The position numbers and the translations under genes were made by a program. A stretch of 64,000 bases of DNA from Pseudomonadota bacterium. GTDB taxonomy: Bacteria; Myxococcota_A; Bradymonadia; Bradymonadales; GCA-2716585. Positions 33,223 through 41,297 of this stretch are shown in pieces (position 1 is the stretch's first letter; each line of letters begins with the position of its first letter). The DNA lies in contig SYOX01000190.1 in the NCBI GenBank assembly GCA_005804885.1, forward strand, positions 1 to 64,000. Direction: 5' to 3'. The notes under the pieces were generated by a model, which was not told the DNA's origin, did not search any database, and saw only the letters and a program-made list of their open reading frames with translations.

Positions 33223-33549
33223 CGCCCCACGCTCCTCGCACCGCCCCGTTGGGGCGGGCTCGTCGGGTGGGGCTTGGATGCCCGGGGTGGGCTGCGCCCT
33301 GTCGGTCGCAGGCCAGCGCAAGGCCCAGGTCGACACCTGGGGTGGTAAAAATCCCAATCCGCAGGCCCACTTCGACACGATGATCCGGCCCTGCAAGCCG
33401 CACTTGCCCGTCCGCTGGCCTGCGACCGAGAGGTCGCAGCCCACCCGCTCATCCAAGCCCCACCCGACGAGCCCGCCCCAACGGGGCGGTGCGAGGAGCG
33501 TGGGGCGCTCGTGGAGCGTGGGGTGCTCGTCGAGCGTCGGGCGTTCGGC
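33223..33549. repeat. Family A intergenic palindrome, copy 3 (perfect 56-bp arms)
   Basis: In the 514-bp gap 33044-33557. The arms at 33223-33278 and 33452-33507 are exact reverse complements over 56 bp. A second inner pair (near 33289-33318 and 33410-33440) matches at about 27 of 30, so the unit could fold into a hairpin of roughly 100 bp with the conserved core as its loop. On the right the tip is extended as three 18-bp tandem units starting GAGCGT at 33496, 33514 and 33532, ending just before the SDR stop codon. No coding capacity is apparent. Confidence 0.88.
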
Positions 33550-33557
33550 GGGGGGTG

Positions 33558-34472
33558 TCAGACGCGGGCGGCAATGGCCTCGGAGGTCTCCCAGAGGCGG
33601 GCGGCCTGGGCCATGTCTCGCCCTTGGGGGCTGGTGCGGGCGACGTTGCAGTCCGAAAAATACTCGCCGCTGACGGCGGCGGCGTCGGGGTGGGCGGCGA
33701 GGTAGCACTGGGTGGCGGCGCCCTCCGGGATTGTCTTTAAAAACAATGGGTTGGCGATCGCGACGCCGACTCTGGCGGCCACGTTCATGTGTCGGGCGAG
33801 GTTGGTCTGGATGACGCCGGGGTGCAGGGCGTTGGCGACCTTGGAGGTGCCCTTGAGGCGCTTTGCGAGCTCTCTGGCGAAGAGGATGTTGGCCAGCTTC
33901 GACTGGCCGTAGTTGCGCCACGCGCTGTAGCGCTTCTCCCCGGAGAGGTCGTCGAAGTCGATGCCCTCGCTGGGGGCGTTCTTGTGGGCCTCGCTGCTGA
34001 CGATCACGATCCGGCCAGCGTCCGAGAGGCTGTCGAGCAGCCCGGTGACGAGGATGAAGTGGCCGATGTGGTTGGTGAAGAGCTGCAGGTCGACGCCGTG
34101 GCGCTGCTCCAGCTTGGGCAGGGCCATGATGCCGGCGTTGCAGAGGATCACGTCGAGGGGCCTGCCGAGGGCCTTGACGGCCTTGACGCAGGCGCGCACG
34201 GAGTCGGGTTCGGAGAGCTCGCAGGTCACGGGCGTCGAGTCCTTCAGCCCCGCGAGCGCCTCGCCGGCCTTGCCCAGGCTGCGGGCCGCCCCGATGACGT
34301 GGGCGCCGCGGGCGCCGAGGGTCCTGGCGGACTCCAGGCCGATGCCAGAGTTGCACCCCGTAATCAGGATCGTCCTGCCCTTGAGGTCGATCCCCTCGGT
34401 GACGTCTGCGGCGGTCGAGCCGTAGCCGAAGCCGTTGGGGCCCTTGGGCTTGATGCGAGACAGGAGCGACAT
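33558..34472 (-). CDS. Short-chain dehydrogenase/reductase
   Basis: NAD(P)-dependent oxidoreductase of 304 residues. Rossmann glycine motif ITGCNSGIG near residue 36; NAG in CNAGIMALPK; catalytic Tyr and Lys in NYGQSKLAN near residues 187-191. Length and the FTNHIGHF stretch fit the retinol-dehydrogenase/WWOX-like branch. Substrate unknown, probably an alcohol or ketone of lipid type. GAGGTCCCAC precedes the ATG. The gene ends directly against family A copy 3, which may act as its transcript end. The longer antiparallel frame 33100-34560 is a shadow. Confidence 0.88.
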   Translation of the reverse strand: MSLLSRIKPKGPNGFGYGSTAADVTEGIDLKGRTILITGCNSGIGLESARTLGARGAHVIGAARSLGKAGEALAGLKDSTPVTCELSEPDSVRACVKAVKALGRPLDVILCNAGIMALPKLEQRHGVDLQLFTNHIGHFILVTGLLDSLSDAGRIVIVSSEAHKNAPSEGIDFDDLSGEKRYSAWRNYGQSKLANILFARELAKRLKGTSKVANALHPGVIQTNLARHMNVAARVGVAIANPLFLKTIPEGAATQCYLAAHPDAAAVSGEYFSDCNVARTSPQGRDMAQAARLWETSEAIAARV

Positions 34473-34569
34473 GTGGGACCTCAGGGTTGGGGCTGCGGCG
34501 AACCGGCCGCCGTCGAGGGCCGACCCAGAAAAAGGGTCGCCGCGCCGCGCGGCCCCTCATGGAGGGCGC

Positions 34570-35385
34570 TTACCGGGTGGGCTTGCGCTCGAAGTTGACG
34601 AGGGTCGGGATGCGCATGTTCTGCGGGGAGGCCTGGGCCTCCCCGTCGCCCAGATCCTCGACGTGGACCAGGACGACGGTGATGTTGTCGTGGCCGCCAC
34701 GCCCGTTGGCGATGTTGATCAGGCGCTTGCCGATGGCCTCGATGTCCGGAGAGATCAGCATGTTCTCCAGCTCATCCTGGTGGAGGTAGGAGGTCAGGCC
34801 GTCGGAGCAGAGCAGGAAGGTGTCCTTCTCCTCCACATCGAGGACGAGGGTGTCGACCTCGACCTTCGGCTCGCGGCCGAGGCAACGCATCAGGACGTTG
34901 CTCATGGGGTGTTTCTCGGCCTCCTCGGGGGTGCACTGGCCGCGCTCGACGGCCAGGGCCACGAAGGTGTGATCCTTGCTGATCTGGTTGATGGCCTCGT
35001 CGCGCTGGCCGTAGAGTCGGCTGTCGCCGATGTGGGCCATGATGCCCTTGCCCTGGGCCAGCCACAGCGCCGTCAGCGTCGTGCCCATGCCGCGCTCGCC
35101 GTGAGAGAGCCTGTGGACGGTGGCGGCGGCCTCCTGGACGGCCTCGGCGAGGTGCTCGACGAGGACGTCGGTGTTCAGTTGATGGCGGCGCGAGGCCATC
35201 TTGCGATCTTGCAGGAAGCTGTAGACCGCGCGGATGGCCTGGCGAGAGGCCATCTCGCCGTTCTCGTGCCCGCCCATCCCGTCAGCCACGATGTAGAGCC
35301 CCATCGTGTCGTCGATCAGGAGGCTGTCCTCGTTGTTCGTGCGCTCGCGCCCCACGTCCGTGATGCCGACTGATTTCACCTTCAT
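34570..35385 (-). CDS. PP2C-type Ser/Thr protein phosphatase (Stp/PrpC-like)
   Basis: Cytoplasmic PPM-family phosphatase of 271 residues, the common bacterial length. The metal-binding motifs are all visible: DVGRERTNNEDS near residue 10, IVADGMGGHENGE near 35, GTTLTALWL, HIGDSRLYG, LLCSDGLTSYL near 190, and GGHDNITVVLV near 240. It dephosphorylates Ser/Thr-kinase substrates; no Hanks-type kinase gene is adjacent. The start at 35385 follows AAGGGTCACATC; the earlier in-frame codon adds 28 unconserved residues. Confidence 0.9.
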   Translation of the reverse strand: MKVKSVGITDVGRERTNNEDSLLIDDTMGLYIVADGMGGHENGEMASRQAIRAVYSFLQDRKMASRRHQLNTDVLVEHLAEAVQEAAATVHRLSHGERGMGTTLTALWLAQGKGIMAHIGDSRLYGQRDEAINQISKDHTFVALAVERGQCTPEEAEKHPMSNVLMRCLGREPKVEVDTLVLDVEEKDTFLLCSDGLTSYLHQDELENMLISPDIEAIGKRLINIANGRGGHDNITVVLVHVEDLGDGEAQASPQNMRIPTLVNFERKPTR

Positions 35386-35597
35386 GATGTGACCCTTGCT
35401 GTGTGCCTCTCGTCCTGTCGTTAGGTTGCTCAAACAGCGCCTTGTTGTCAAAGCCCTGGCTCGCATCAAGCGGCTCGCGACGCGGGCCTGTCCATGCCCT
35501 CGAAGTGGCCCTCATCCGAGGCCACCTGAAGCGGCACAAGGGCGCTGCACGCCGCACCAGGCGAGACGGTCATCTCCCAGGAGGGGCGCTGAAGGGC

Positions 35598-36137
35598 TCA
35601 GAGGCCGAAGTCGCGCATCCACCACGCGCCGCCAGGATCGCGCTCGAAGGTCACCGGCGAGGGGCTCCCGCCGGCCTTTCGCAAGAAGACCTTGATGACC
35701 CCGGTGTCCTCTCGAAGCTCGGCTGGCGCCGTGCTCACGATCTCGAAGGCGCCCTCGGGGTCGAGGTAGCGCCCGACGCTCTGGCGCAGCGCCCGCCACA
35801 CGGAGCCGCGCAGCGAGTAGACCGCGCGGGGAGAGTCCTGCCGCTGAGGCAGGACCAGCGCCCTGAAGCGCTCAAAGCCAGCCTCCTCGTCCTCGACGCG
35901 CGCGGCGGCCATCAGCGCCGCGATGTTCGCCTCGATGGTCGCCATGGCCGAGCCAGCGGGCACCCTTGAGGGGGGCGCGGCGGGCAGCGCCGCGGCCGCG
36001 GGGCCGGGCGCGCTCACCCCGGCGGCCGGCCGCTGGGCGATGGCCTGCCGCAGGAGGCGGACCTCGTCGGTCAAGGCCTCAATGGCCCTCGTCAGCGCGC
36101 GAAAGCCTTCTGCCATCTCAGGATCCTGGCGCGTCAT
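35598..36137 (-). CDS. Hypothetical protein with N-terminal coiled coil
   Basis: Protein of 179 residues. Residues 5-30 form an amphipathic, coiled-coil-like helix (ALTRAIEALTDEVRLLRQAIA), 35-60 an Ala/Pro linker, and the C-terminal 110 residues a compact alpha/beta domain with several Trp/Phe (SVWRALRQSVGRYL, TFERDPGGAWWMRDF). No signal peptide, no recognised family. The start at 36137 has GGGAGGGGGG upstream. The gap to the phosphatase gene (35386-35597) shows no gene. Confidence 0.62.
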   Translation of the reverse strand: MTRQDPEMAEGFRALTRAIEALTDEVRLLRQAIAQRPAAGVSAPGPAAAALPAAPPSRVPAGSAMATIEANIAALMAAARVEDEEAGFERFRALVLPQRQDSPRAVYSLRGSVWRALRQSVGRYLDPEGAFEIVSTAPAELREDTGVIKVFLRKAGGSPSPVTFERDPGGAWWMRDFGL

Positions 36138-36166
36138 CCCCCCTCCCTTCTGACCTCGACGCCCCC

Positions 36167-37603
36167 TCAGGGGCTCCTGACCACGTTGACCAGCGGGGAC
36201 TGACACCCGCCCTCGCCGATCTGGACCTTGAAGCGATACTCGGCCTCTTCGCCGAAGCCGTCGCTGACATGGCGGAGCGAAGTCGAGGCCGTGGCGACCC
36301 CGGCGACGAGATCGGCGTCGAGCCGGGCGGTGGTGTCGTTGGCGCCGGGATCCTCTTCGAAGATCTCCATCCGGATGCTCCGATCCGGCACCCCCCAGGT
36401 CTCGACGCGGAGCAGGATGTTGACCGGCGAGCGGAAGCTCTCACCAGCCCGCACGTCGCTGCCGTTCTGGTAGAGCCAGGCGCAGCGCAGGTAACCCCAG
36501 CGGCGCATGGTGATCGCCCGAGAGGTCTTGCTGACACCCTCCAGCCCGACCTCGAAGCGCAAGCTGTAGAGCGGGCTCGGGCCGAAGTCGCGCGGCGGTT
36601 CGAAGACGAAGCGCGCCCGGCCTCCCTCGGCGATCGAGGCCGACTCCACCGCCGAAAAACCCTCCGGCGAGGCCCGCCATGTCAACGAGCGCCCGTCGAT
36701 GCCCTCGCCGCTGACCGAGGCGACGATCGCGTCCACGAAGCGCACGTCGACCTGCTCGTCGCCCCCGATGGCGCGCTCCTGGCCGTCCTTGAGGATGTTC
36801 ACCGCGACAGGGCCGAGGATGAAGGGCACGTCGACGATGAAGGGCTCGGAGTCGACGCGCTGGTCGCCGACGGCCATCGCGAAGGAGATCTCGTGGGTGT
36901 CGACCTTGTCGAGGAAGGTCCCGCGGACGGTCCAGGCGCCCTGTGCGCGCTGCCCCGCAGGGGTGTTGTCGAAGAAGACGAGGATCCTGTCGATGGTCGT
37001 CGCCGTGTCGAGGGTCAGCGAGGTGGCGATCACGTCCACGGCGAGCGCGTGGCCGGCGACCCCCTGGCCTTTGACCTCGAAGGTCACCTCCTGGCCCGGC
37101 TCGGCCCGCTGCCCTGGCTCGATGGAGGTCAGCTTGAGGTCGTCGAGGCGAGGGGCCCAGACCCCGTCGAGGCGCTCCGACTCAAGGGACTGGGCGCCGA
37201 AGGAGACCTGGGCGACGATCTCGTACTCTCCGGGGGCGAGCTGGCCGAAGTTCACGTCCCAGTCGTAGCGGGCCTGGCCCGACAGGGGCATCTGGATCAA
37301 GGCGCTGTCGAGATCCTCGATGACGCCCTCGGTCGAGCGCGCCATGAGGTTGACCTCGACCTCGGCGGCGCGGCGCACGTCCACGGCGCCGATCTGCAAG
37401 CTGAGCGTGTCGCCGGGGTTCAGGGCGCCGTCCTCGGGGGGGTTGAGGATCTCAAGGGAGCTCAGCGCGAAGGAGGGCGCGGCCGGCTCGAAGAAGAAGT
37501 CGTCGTCGTCATCGTCCGAGCCGTCCACCAGGAAGATGCACCCGCTCTGCGCCAGCGCCACCAGCGCCGCAGCGACAACAAGACACCCTCGATACATCTT
37601 CAT
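36167..37603 (-). CDS. Hypothetical beta-sandwich lipoprotein
   Basis: Lipoprotein of 478 residues: signal peptide with lipobox LAQSGC (Cys about 22), an acidic run (DGSDDDDDD), then repeated beta-rich, Ig-like segments (LSSLEILNPPEDGALNPGDTLSLQIG; LDDLKLTSIEPGQRAEPGQEVTFEV). Two cysteines near the C-terminus may pair (CAWLY and GGCQS). I know no family; modules of this kind are typical of outer-surface scaffold lipoproteins. The ATG at 37603 has GGGGAGTG five bases upstream. Two mutually exclusive hairpins lie in its upstream region (37677-37741). Confidence 0.68.
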   Translation of the reverse strand: MKMYRGCLVVAAALVALAQSGCIFLVDGSDDDDDDFFFEPAAPSFALSSLEILNPPEDGALNPGDTLSLQIGAVDVRRAAEVEVNLMARSTEGVIEDLDSALIQMPLSGQARYDWDVNFGQLAPGEYEIVAQVSFGAQSLESERLDGVWAPRLDDLKLTSIEPGQRAEPGQEVTFEVKGQGVAGHALAVDVIATSLTLDTATTIDRILVFFDNTPAGQRAQGAWTVRGTFLDKVDTHEISFAMAVGDQRVDSEPFIVDVPFILGPVAVNILKDGQERAIGGDEQVDVRFVDAIVASVSGEGIDGRSLTWRASPEGFSAVESASIAEGGRARFVFEPPRDFGPSPLYSLRFEVGLEGVSKTSRAITMRRWGYLRCAWLYQNGSDVRAGESFRSPVNILLRVETWGVPDRSIRMEIFEEDPGANDTTARLDADLVAGVATASTSLRHVSDGFGEEAEYRFKVQIGEGGCQSPLVNVVRSP

Positions 37604-37676
37604 CACACTCCCCACATCCATGCCATCGACCCCCCTCTTGCGATCCTCGCAGAGTTGCCGGTGCACGTCACATGCC

Positions 37677-37741
37677 AGCGCTGACTGACCCGTCAGCGCT
37701 CAGGGCGCGCCGGGACTATATCGCCCTGCGCGCCCTGAGCG
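37677..37741 (-). promoter_or_regulatory. Two overlapping, mutually exclusive hairpins upstream of the lipoprotein gene
   Basis: A 9-bp perfect hairpin (AGCGCTGAC, loop TGACCC, complement; 37677-37700) shares bases with a 14-bp perfect hairpin (37697-37710 pairing with 37728-37741, 17-base loop). Both cannot form at once. They lie 74-138 bases before the lipoprotein start at 37603, where a leader attenuator or an operator would be expected. No T-tract follows, so an intrinsic terminator is not shown. Confidence 0.45.
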
Positions 37742-37841
37742 ACGGGGGGGGGCCTTTGGGGTGGGCCGGCGTCGATGCCCGCTCAGGATAGCGGGTGTGG
37801 CGGCTTTTATCCAAGGAGTGTGGCGCGGATCTGCCAGCGGA

Positions 37842-38219
37842 CAGGTTCGCTCGGTGAAGGTGACGACGCCCCCCAACGCCCCACGCTCGACGATCGCCCC
37901 ACGCTCCTCGCACCGCCCCCTCCGGGGACGGGCTCGTCGGGTGGGGCTTGGAAGCGCGGGGTGGGCTGCGACCTCTCGGTCGCAGGCCGGCGGGCGAGAG
38001 AGGACGGATCGCAGGGCCGGATCGGCGGGCGGGAGAGGGCGGATCGCAGGGGCGGATCAGCGCGTCGAAGTGGGCCTGTGGATTGGGATTTTCACGCCCC
38101 TGGTGTCGATTTCGGTCGTGCGCGGGCCTGCGACCGACAGGGCGCAGCCCACCCTGAAATTCTAGCCCCACCCGACGAGCCCGTCCCCCTTGGGGGGCGG
38201 TGCGAGGAGCGTGGGGCGC
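37842..38219. repeat. Family A intergenic palindrome, copy 4
   Basis: Occupies most of the 640-bp gap 37604-38243. The outer left end CAGGTTCGCTCGGTGAAG (37842-37859) matches copy 1 at 16 of 18 positions; the main arms are 37893-37948 and about 38164-38218. The core is in the same orientation as copy 1. The left tip shows a duplicated GCCCCACGCTC unit. No outer right 18-mer was found before the next gene. Bases 37742-37841 show nothing further. Confidence 0.8.
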
Positions 38220-38243
38220 TCGTCGATGGGCTCACCCTTCCCC

Positions 38244-38624
38244 TCAAGGCGCCTTGTCCGACGCAGCCAGCACCCCCCAGATCAGCGCCGCCCAGCCCGC
38301 CAGGAAGCAGAGCCCGCCCAGCGGGGTGATGGCGCCGAGCACCTTGACCCCCGACAGGCTCAAGGCGTAGAGGCTGCCCGAGAAGAGCGCCACCCCCGCC
38401 ACCAGCAACCACCCCGCCACCGTCACGCCGACGTGCTCATAGCGCGAGGCCGCCAGCGCGACCCCGAAGAGCCCAAGCCCGTGCATCATCTGATACCGAA
38501 CCCCCGTCTCGAAGACCGCCAGCATGTCCGGCCCCAGCTTCGCCTTGAGCGCGTGCGCCCCGAAGGCGCCCAGCCCCACCCCGAGGGCCGACAGCGCCGC
38601 CCCGAGGACGATCCAGATCTTCAT
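38244..38624 (-). CDS. DUF423 family inner-membrane protein
   Basis: Membrane protein of 126 residues with four hydrophobic helices, matching DUF423 (YgdD-like): GAALSALGVGLGAFGAHALKAKL at the N-terminus, MMHGLGLFGVAL in the second helix, and ITPLGGLCFLAGWAALIWG at the C-terminus. Function is unknown in all members. GGGAGGGTGGGCG precedes the ATG at 38624; the longer frame is not needed. Confidence 0.85.
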   Translation of the reverse strand: MKIWIVLGAALSALGVGLGAFGAHALKAKLGPDMLAVFETGVRYQMMHGLGLFGVALAASRYEHVGVTVAGWLLVAGVALFSGSLYALSLSGVKVLGAITPLGGLCFLAGWAALIWGVLAASDKAP

Positions 38625-38715
38625 CGCCCACCCTCCCTTGTCTGGCAAGTGGTTGTCGTTGAACAGGTTCTTGAACTCTCGGGGCGACCGGGCGGCGGCC
38701 CGCCCGCCTCCAGGC

Positions 38716-39090
38716 TCAGGCGTGCGCCGCGACGGCGTGCTCCATGAGCTCCTCAAGCGGGACGATCTCCAGCGCGGCGATGTGCGTGCTCTCCAGCACG
38801 ACGGGGCAGCCCTTGCCGGCCTTGTGGGCCTGCCGCCAGCTCGCCGCGCAGACGCACCACTGGTCGCCCTCGACGAGCCCCGGGAAGCCGTACTCGGGGC
38901 TGGGCGTGATGAGGTCGTTGCCCATCGCCCGGATGAACTCCAGGAACTCCCGCGTCAGGTGGGCGCAGACCGTGTGCGAGCCGCGATCCCGCTCGTCGGT
39001 GTTGCAGCAGCCGTCCCTGAACCACCCCGTGACGGGGTCGTGGGAGCAGCTCATCAAGGGGGTGCCAAGGACGTTGATCGAGGGGCGCAT
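38716..39090 (-). CDS. DUF2237 family protein
   Basis: Soluble protein of 124 residues with the complete DUF2237 signature: NVLGTPLMSCSHDPVTGWFRDGCCNT, then GSHTVCAHLTREFLEFIRAMGNDLITP, then FPGLVEGDQWCVCAASWRQA. The conserved cysteines and histidines suggest metal binding, but no activity is known. The start at 39090 is five bases after GGAGG; ATG 39093 and GTG 39096 are alternatives. Confidence 0.87.
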   Translation of the reverse strand: MRPSINVLGTPLMSCSHDPVTGWFRDGCCNTDERDRGSHTVCAHLTREFLEFIRAMGNDLITPSPEYGFPGLVEGDQWCVCAASWRQAHKAGKGCPVVLESTHIAALEIVPLEELMEHAVAAHA

Positions 39091-39222
39091 CATCACCTCC
39101 AGGGTTTGTGATCCTGTGGGGCTCTATGCCGAACTGGCCGGAAAAGCAAGCCGGGCCCACCGTCCAGGCCCCGCGCCGACAGCCGCCGAGCCCCCACCGG
39201 CGACGCGCCAGCGCGGGCCGGC

Positions 39223-39858
39223 TCAGGGCGCCTGCGCGTCGCCGGCCAGGCCGTGGCGCTGGGTGAAGACGGTGGCGAAGCTGAAGCCGGCCGACTGCCA
39301 GAACCAGACGCTGGTGTAGAGGAAGCCCACCCCGGCGCCGAGCAGGCCCGTGAAGGAGAAGGCGATCATCACCGAGACGATCCCCCAGGCCCGCCAGTAG
39401 GCCGCGCCCCCCTCGGAGACGCGACGCAGCGCCCTCCTGGGATCGAAGATCTCCCGCACGTCAAAGTGCTTGCAGTAGAAGGTCATGTAGCCCGGGATGG
39501 CGATCGTCGCCAGCGCCCACAGCACAAAGACCCCGATCCAGAGCCACACGACGCCGCTCAACCACGCCACGGCCCCGAGCGCGATGGCCGGGCTGTCGTA
39601 ATAGATCATGCCCAGCCAGGTGATCAGGCCGTGCTTGAGCAGCACCGGCCAGCCCTCCCAGGCCGGGAAGGGCGCCTGACCCTGGTGCATCCGGTGGACG
39701 AACATGATCCGGTGCCCCATGTTGAGCAGCCACCCGACCACCGGCACCAGCAACCACAAGGCCCCGATCAGCACCTCGCGCCGCGCCTGCGGGCTCTGGA
39801 CCGGGAAGCGGAAGGAGCTCCTGAGCGAGAGCGGCGTTGTCAGGTTGATGTCCTCCAC
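39223..39858 (-). CDS. DUF4013-like multi-pass membrane protein
   Basis: Protein of about 211 residues with four to five hydrophobic helices and features of DUF4013 (GALWLLVPVVGWLLNMGHRIMFVHRMHQGQ, then PFPAWEGWPVLLKHGLITW). Role unknown. Two GTG starts compete: 39897 overlaps the stop of the upstream lipoprotein gene (GTGA), while 39858 has a perfect AGGAGG five bases upstream. I prefer 39858; if 39897 is right the protein gains 13 residues. The pair is probably one operon. Confidence 0.75.
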   Translation of the reverse strand: MEDINLTTPLSLRSSFRFPVQSPQARREVLIGALWLLVPVVGWLLNMGHRIMFVHRMHQGQAPFPAWEGWPVLLKHGLITWLGMIYYDSPAIALGAVAWLSGVVWLWIGVFVLWALATIAIPGYMTFYCKHFDVREIFDPRRALRRVSEGGAAYWRAWGIVSVMIAFSFTGLLGAGVGFLYTSVWFWQSAGFSFATVFTQRHGLAGDAQAP

Positions 39859-39893
39859 GAGAGCCTCCTGCGCGTTCTGGGGGTCCTTCCTGC

Positions 39894-40679
39894 TCACTCG
39901 GACCCTGCGAGGGTCAAGCTCGGGGCCGCGCTCAAGCCCAGCAGGACGGCCTCGTCGCCGTCACTCCAGGCGTAGAGCCAGCTCCCTTCGAGCGAGCCCC
40001 CCAGCGGGTCGCCCTGCTCGCCGGCCGACTCCAGCCGGAGGCCGAGGGTCGCGCCGAGGATCCACGTCGTCGTCACGGTCTTCGGAGGCCCGATGCGCGT
40101 CGAGCTGCTCAGGTCGACCTCGTAGATGGGCTCACCCTGCCTCAACGGGACGGAGACGGCAAGCGCAGGCCCCCCATAGGGCGTCAACACCGCCCCCTCC
40201 CCATGCTTCCCCAGCGCGAAGCCCTCGCCGACGAGCGCCCCGGTGTTCGCCGTCAGCGCGAGCAACCCCCCCGAGGTGAGGCCCAGGCCAAGCCCGCCCT
40301 CGACCGCCACGACCTCCTGTCCGGCGGGGTTGAAGCGACCGAGGCCGCGCGCGACGAAGAGCGCGCCGGGGTGGTTGCCCGGGTTGGGCCGGTCCGTGTG
40401 GTCGATGTTGAAGCCCGCGCCCACCTCACCCCCCAGGGCCACCCCCGCGTCGATCTGGCCCAGCACCCGCACCAGCACGCCCGGCCCGCCGTCGATGAAG
40501 ATCCCCAGCCCCAGACCCACCACGAGCATGACCTCGATCTGACCCGCCTCCATCGGCGCTGGCCCGTCGTGGCGCATCACCATCGGCGGCGGCGAGATCG
40601 TCGCGCATCCCGCCGCGCCGATCACCGTCGCCAGCGCCACCACCCAGCCCGCCGCCCCCCAACCCCCTCGACGCCTCAT
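39894..40679 (-). CDS. Hypothetical outer-membrane-type lipoprotein
   Basis: Protein of 261 residues with a lipobox signal (VIGAAGC, Cys about 25). The rest alternates Gly-rich beta strands (VMLVVGLGLGIFIDGG, VALGGEVGAGFNIDH, VEGGLGLGLTSGG) and ends with ...WSDGDEAVLLGLSAAPSLTLAGSE, giving the look of a small beta-barrel or porin-like surface protein. No family recognised. GAGGGGTGAG precedes the ATG at 40679. It is followed closely by the DUF4013-like gene. Confidence 0.66.
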   Translation of the reverse strand: MRRRGGWGAAGWVVALATVIGAAGCATISPPPMVMRHDGPAPMEAGQIEVMLVVGLGLGIFIDGGPGVLVRVLGQIDAGVALGGEVGAGFNIDHTDRPNPGNHPGALFVARGLGRFNPAGQEVVAVEGGLGLGLTSGGLLALTANTGALVGEGFALGKHGEGAVLTPYGGPALAVSVPLRQGEPIYEVDLSSSTRIGPPKTVTTTWILGATLGLRLESAGEQGDPLGGSLEGSWLYAWSDGDEAVLLGLSAAPSLTLAGSE

Positions 40680-40747
40680 CTCACCCCTCGTCCGCCTCGA
40701 TGTTGACAGAGCAGAACCCCTCGCCTCGTGTGGCGCCCCGACGCCGC

Positions 40748-41107
40748 TCACCCCGCCTCGGGCGCGCCGCGGAAGATGAAGTAGACCGCGCCCAGGATGC
40801 ACAGCGCCGCCCATAAGTAATCGAGCTTGAGCGGCGCCTTCATGTAGAGGACGGCGAAGGGCATGAAGACCGTCAGGCTGATGACCTCCTGCATGATCTT
40901 GAGCTGGGGCAAGCTCAGCTGCGTGTAGCCGATCCGGTTGGCGGGCACCTGGAGCAGATACTCAAAGAGCGCGATCCCCCAGCTGACCAGCGCCGCGACG
41001 TACCACTTTGACCCTTCGAGGTCCTTGAGGTGGGCGTACCACGCGAAGGTCATGAAGACGTTCGACAGGATCAGGAGCCCGGCGGTCTGGAGGGTGACGG
41101 TGGACAC
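40748..41107 (-). CDS. DUF486 family small membrane protein
   Basis: Membrane protein of 119 residues with four helices in the DMT-like DUF486 pattern: LSNVFMTFAWYAHLK, then WYVAALVSWGIALFEYLLQVPANRIGY, then LKIMQEVISLTVF and the last helix LWAALCILGAVYFIFRG. Small multidrug-resistance-like proteins share this plan, but DUF486 substrates are unknown. The start is GTG 41107 with GGAG eight bases upstream; the ATG at 41182 would add 25 unlike residues. The strong terminator at 41181-41222 separates it from the tRNA unit. Confidence 0.82.
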   Translation of the reverse strand: MSTVTLQTAGLLILSNVFMTFAWYAHLKDLEGSKWYVAALVSWGIALFEYLLQVPANRIGYTQLSLPQLKIMQEVISLTVFMPFAVLYMKAPLKLDYLWAALCILGAVYFIFRGAPEAG

Positions 41108-41180
41108 GATCGATCTCCAGGGTGGGCGGCAGGCCGCCGTGTTCGGCAGGTTGTTGATATCGCCGAGTAATTTCAGGCTC

Positions 41181-41222
41181 AAGAAAAATAGGAGGCACGC
41201 TTGCCGTCATCAAGCGTGCCTC
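41181..41222 (-). terminator. Strong intrinsic terminator of the tRNA unit
   Basis: Perfect 12-bp stem (GAGGCACGCTTG at 41192-41203 with its complement at 41211-41222), 7-base loop, followed on the minus strand by CTATTTTTCTT (41181-41191). It begins four bases after the tRNA-Val 3' end. Confidence 0.92.
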
Positions 41223-41225
41223 TGT

Positions 41226-41296
41226 CGTTCGCGGCGAGAGTCGAACTCGCGCTTGAGCCCTGTCAAGGCCCCGTCCTGCCGCTGGACCACGCGAAC
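41226..41296 (-). tRNA. tRNA-Val (anticodon GAC)
   Basis: Full cloverleaf on the minus strand: acceptor GTTCGCG/CGCGAAC, D-stem GTCC/GGAC with loop AGCGGCA, anticodon stem GGGCC/GGCTC with loop TTGACAG (GAC reads GUC, valine), T-stem GCGAG/CTCGC with loop TTCGACT, discriminator G. CCA is not encoded. It directly follows the tRNA-shaped RNA and is closed by the terminator at 41181-41222, so all of this is probably one transcript cut by RNase P. Confidence 0.93.
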
Positions 41297-41297
41297 A

